Assembly (NCBI GenBank): GCA_002428055.1
Contig: DIZY01000043.1
Location: 4,975 to 21,004 of the forward strand
Reading direction: 5' to 3'
Source: Helicobacteraceae bacterium UBA6016
GTDB taxonomy: Bacteria; Campylobacterota; Campylobacteria; Campylobacterales; UBA6016
Length of the DNA stretch: 16,030 nt
Positions 14,581 through 16,030 of the stretch are shown one piece after another. The notes beneath the pieces were generated by a model. The model was not told where the DNA came from. It worked only from the letters and a program-made list of their open reading frames with translations, and made no database searches. The position numbers and the translations under genes were made by a program. The stretch's first letter is position 1; each line of letters begins with the position of its first letter.

Positions 14581-15615
14581 ATGAAAAAACTTGCAGTTGC
14601 TATGATTTTTGTACTCGCAACAGATATGTTTGCCGCTGGAAGCTACCGTATAGCCGCACTTTTTTGGTCTATGAATATAGAGGGACAGGTGGCTATGAGA
14701 AAAGGTCTTGAAGCGGAAACGGAGAAGATAAACCAAGAGGCCGCAAAAAGCAACGGCAAAAAAATAGAACTGCTTAAGTATGTAGCCGGAGACGGTGATG
14801 GTGGCATGGAGAAGCAGATAAGGCAGTTTGAAGAGGCGGTAAGGCTAAAAGTGGACGCAATAGTAGTCCAGCCAACAGACAACGCCGCCTTATCTCCGAT
14901 GCTAAAAGAGGCAAATAAAGCCGGAATTCCAGTCATAGCGTATGACCAATACATCAGTAGCGGCAAGCTAGACTCTTTTGTTACTAGCGACAACTACCAG
15001 GCCGGATTTTTGAACGGGGAGTTCATAAGTCACGAGTTTAAAGGCAAAAACACTCTCAAAATAGCGATAGTAGAGTACCCGCATGTATCCTCTACGGTTC
15101 ATAGAGTGGACGGCTTCATAGACGCTTTGGAAAAATACAAAGCGCCGTATAGACTGGTCAAACGATACGAAGCTGTAGAGCCGATAAAAGGCAGAGCCGT
15201 AGGAAAACAGATACTAAAAGATTTTCCAAAGCCCGGCTCTCTCGATATTATCTTTACGGTTAACGACGGCGGCGGACTAGCAATCGTAGATGAGCTCACA
15301 AAAGCAAAAAGAACGGATATTGCCGTAGCCACGGTTGATGGAGACCCAAAATCGGTAGAGATAATAAAAAATAACGGCATAATCAAGATAGACTCTGCGC
15401 AGTTTTGCGGTCCTATGGGCGCCGTAGCTCTTAGGACGGCGTACGATAGGCTTCAAGGCAAAAAGATAGGTAAAGAGATACTAATTCCCGTATTTCCAAT
15501 CACAAAAGAGACGCTAAAGATATATCCGGGTTGGCTTGGTCCAATACCGTCAGAGTTCAAAAAGCCCTGGAGAAGCGATGTGCCTCTTTGGAATAATAAG
15601 CTAAAGACCAAGTAG
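14581..15615 (+). CDS. Periplasmic sugar-binding-type protein (RbsB/LuxP-like, Peripla_BP_4)
   Basis: A 344-residue secreted protein. AAGGA lies seven bases before the ATG and residues 1-19 are a signal peptide (cleavage near MFAA|GS). The mature protein has the type I periplasmic-binding fold signature of ribose/galactose-type proteins: the opening strand YRIAALFWSMN, the VDAIVVQPTDNAAL strand (91-104), AGIPVIAYDQ (114-123), the lobe-two strand IAIVEYPHVSSTVHRVDGF (161-179), IIFTVNDGGGLAIVDEL (223-239) and ATVDGDPKSVEIIKNNG (250-266). It lies 14 bp after the porin and seven bp before a membrane sensor. No permease or ATPase is in the window. This arrangement recalls LuxP-LuxQ, so a receptor role is likely but unproven. 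The ligand could be a sugar, an autoinducer or another small molecule. Confidence 0.88.
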   Translation: MKKLAVAMIFVLATDMFAAGSYRIAALFWSMNIEGQVAMRKGLEAETEKINQEAAKSNGKKIELLKYVAGDGDGGMEKQIRQFEEAVRLKVDAIVVQPTDNAALSPMLKEANKAGIPVIAYDQYISSGKLDSFVTSDNYQAGFLNGEFISHEFKGKNTLKIAIVEYPHVSSTVHRVDGFIDALEKYKAPYRLVKRYEAVEPIKGRAVGKQILKDFPKPGSLDIIFTVNDGGGLAIVDELTKAKRTDIAVATVDGDPKSVEIIKNNGIIKIDSAQFCGPMGAVALRTAYDRLQGKKIGKEILIPVFPITKETLKIYPGWLGPIPSEFKKPWRSDVPLWNNKLKTK

Positions 15616-15622
15616 GATTGTA

Positions 15623-16030
15623 ATGCCGAGAAGTAGCCAAAAGAATGACTTTAGCCAAATAGAGCGAAAGCTATCCGTATCATACGGTATGCTCATTTTC
15701 GCACTAATGGGTATTATCTTTTTGTCGGCAGTCTCATATTTTAACTTTGTAATCAACAAAGAACAAAACAGGCTCAGCTCCGTTATCGCAAGCAGTATCG
15801 GCGACTCCATCAATAGGGTCAGTTTTTCCGGAAAATACCAAGCAAGGCTTCTTATAGAGGAGTTTGCAAGTAAAAATCCAAATATCGACAGCATCATCAT
15901 CCAAGACGCCAGCGGCGAGGTAATAGCCCATAGCAAAAAAGAGAATAACGGCGCAATTATCATAGACTCGCATTTTGAAAAAGCAAAAACAGTCATAAAT
16001 ACCAGAGATTATCTAATTCAAAAAATTACG
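15623..16030 (+). CDS. Membrane-bound sensor protein, N-terminal part (truncated by window end)
   Basis: An open frame of 136 codons from the ATG at 15623 to the window edge with no stop; AGGA (15614-15617, overlapping the upstream TAG) is five bases before the ATG. The product has a polar cytoplasmic N-terminus (MPRSSQKNDFSQIERKLSVS), one membrane helix (about 21-42), and the start of a periplasmic domain in which NPNIDSIIIQDASGEVIAHS (85-104) follows the strand pattern of Cache/CHASE-like sensors. The signalling output (kinase, GGDEF or other) lies beyond the window. Seven bases separate it from the sugar-binding gene, so it is the probable signalling partner, as LuxQ is for LuxP. The sensor nature is fairly sure; the output type is unknown. 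Confidence 0.75.
   Translation, partial: MPRSSQKNDFSQIERKLSVSYGMLIFALMGIIFLSAVSYFNFVINKEQNRLSSVIASSIGDSINRVSFSGKYQARLLIEEFASKNPNIDSIIIQDASGEVIAHSKKENNGAIIIDSHFEKAKTVINTRDYLIQKIT

Noticed and set aside
15601..15996. 131-codon - strand frame at the right edge
   Set aside because: The + strand frame from 15623 has a ribosome site, operon spacing and a sensible membrane-sensor sequence; the - frame is its mirror.
1..16030. Mobile elements, CRISPR array, prophage or defence genes
   Set aside because: No transposase, integrase, regularly spaced repeats or defence-type domains were seen on either strand.

Overview
The window looks like chromosomal DNA of a Campylobacterota bacterium (the Sulfurimonas / Sulfurospirillum / Sulfuricurvum kind). 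The basis is AT-rich, lysine-rich genes with heavy use of ATA, AGA and CTA codons, T-rich promoter regions, tight operons, and a very large share of sensory proteins. The genus is an inference and cannot be fixed from the sequence alone. There are no tRNA or rRNA genes, no insertion sequences and no CRISPR array. Almost every gene belongs to signal transduction.

Layout. (1) Bases 1-5119, + strand: the tail of a histidine kinase, a REC-GGDEF diguanylate cyclase, a secreted family-3 solute-binding protein (TTG start), and a 1093-residue hybrid kinase (sensor, HAMP, PAS, HisKA, HATPase, REC, REC, HPt) that overlaps the binding-protein gene by ATGA. (2) Bases 5121-9104, - strand: a soluble class III adenylate cyclase with N-terminal zinc ribbons, a STAND/AAA ATPase and TPRs, then a small secreted DUF3108 protein. 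This unit converges on unit 1 with one base between the two stop codons, inside a perfect 11-bp inverted repeat. (3) Bases 9180-10111, + strand, divergent from the cyclase: a DUF5718-type protein and an overlapping 32-codon membrane micro-ORF. (4) Bases 10112-10196: a non-coding strip with two hairpins, then an unidentified 142-residue protein on the - strand (10197-10625). (5) Bases 10693-16030, + strand: a PhnD-like sensor fused to GAF, HD-GYP and a degenerate GGDEF domain, then an outer-membrane porin, a ribose-type periplasmic binding protein, and the start of a membrane sensor that runs off the window.

How it may work together. Three unrelated classes of periplasmic binding module (SBP_bac_3, PhnD-like, RbsB/LuxP-like) each sit with, or are fused to, a membrane signalling protein, and no ABC permease or ATPase gene is present. 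The simplest reading is that they report ligands rather than import them. Outputs are a phosphorelay, c-di-GMP synthesis (GGEEF), c-di-GMP hydrolysis (HD-GYP) and probably cAMP (class III cyclase). The clustering and domain content are visible in the sequence; the ligands and any cross-talk are inference.
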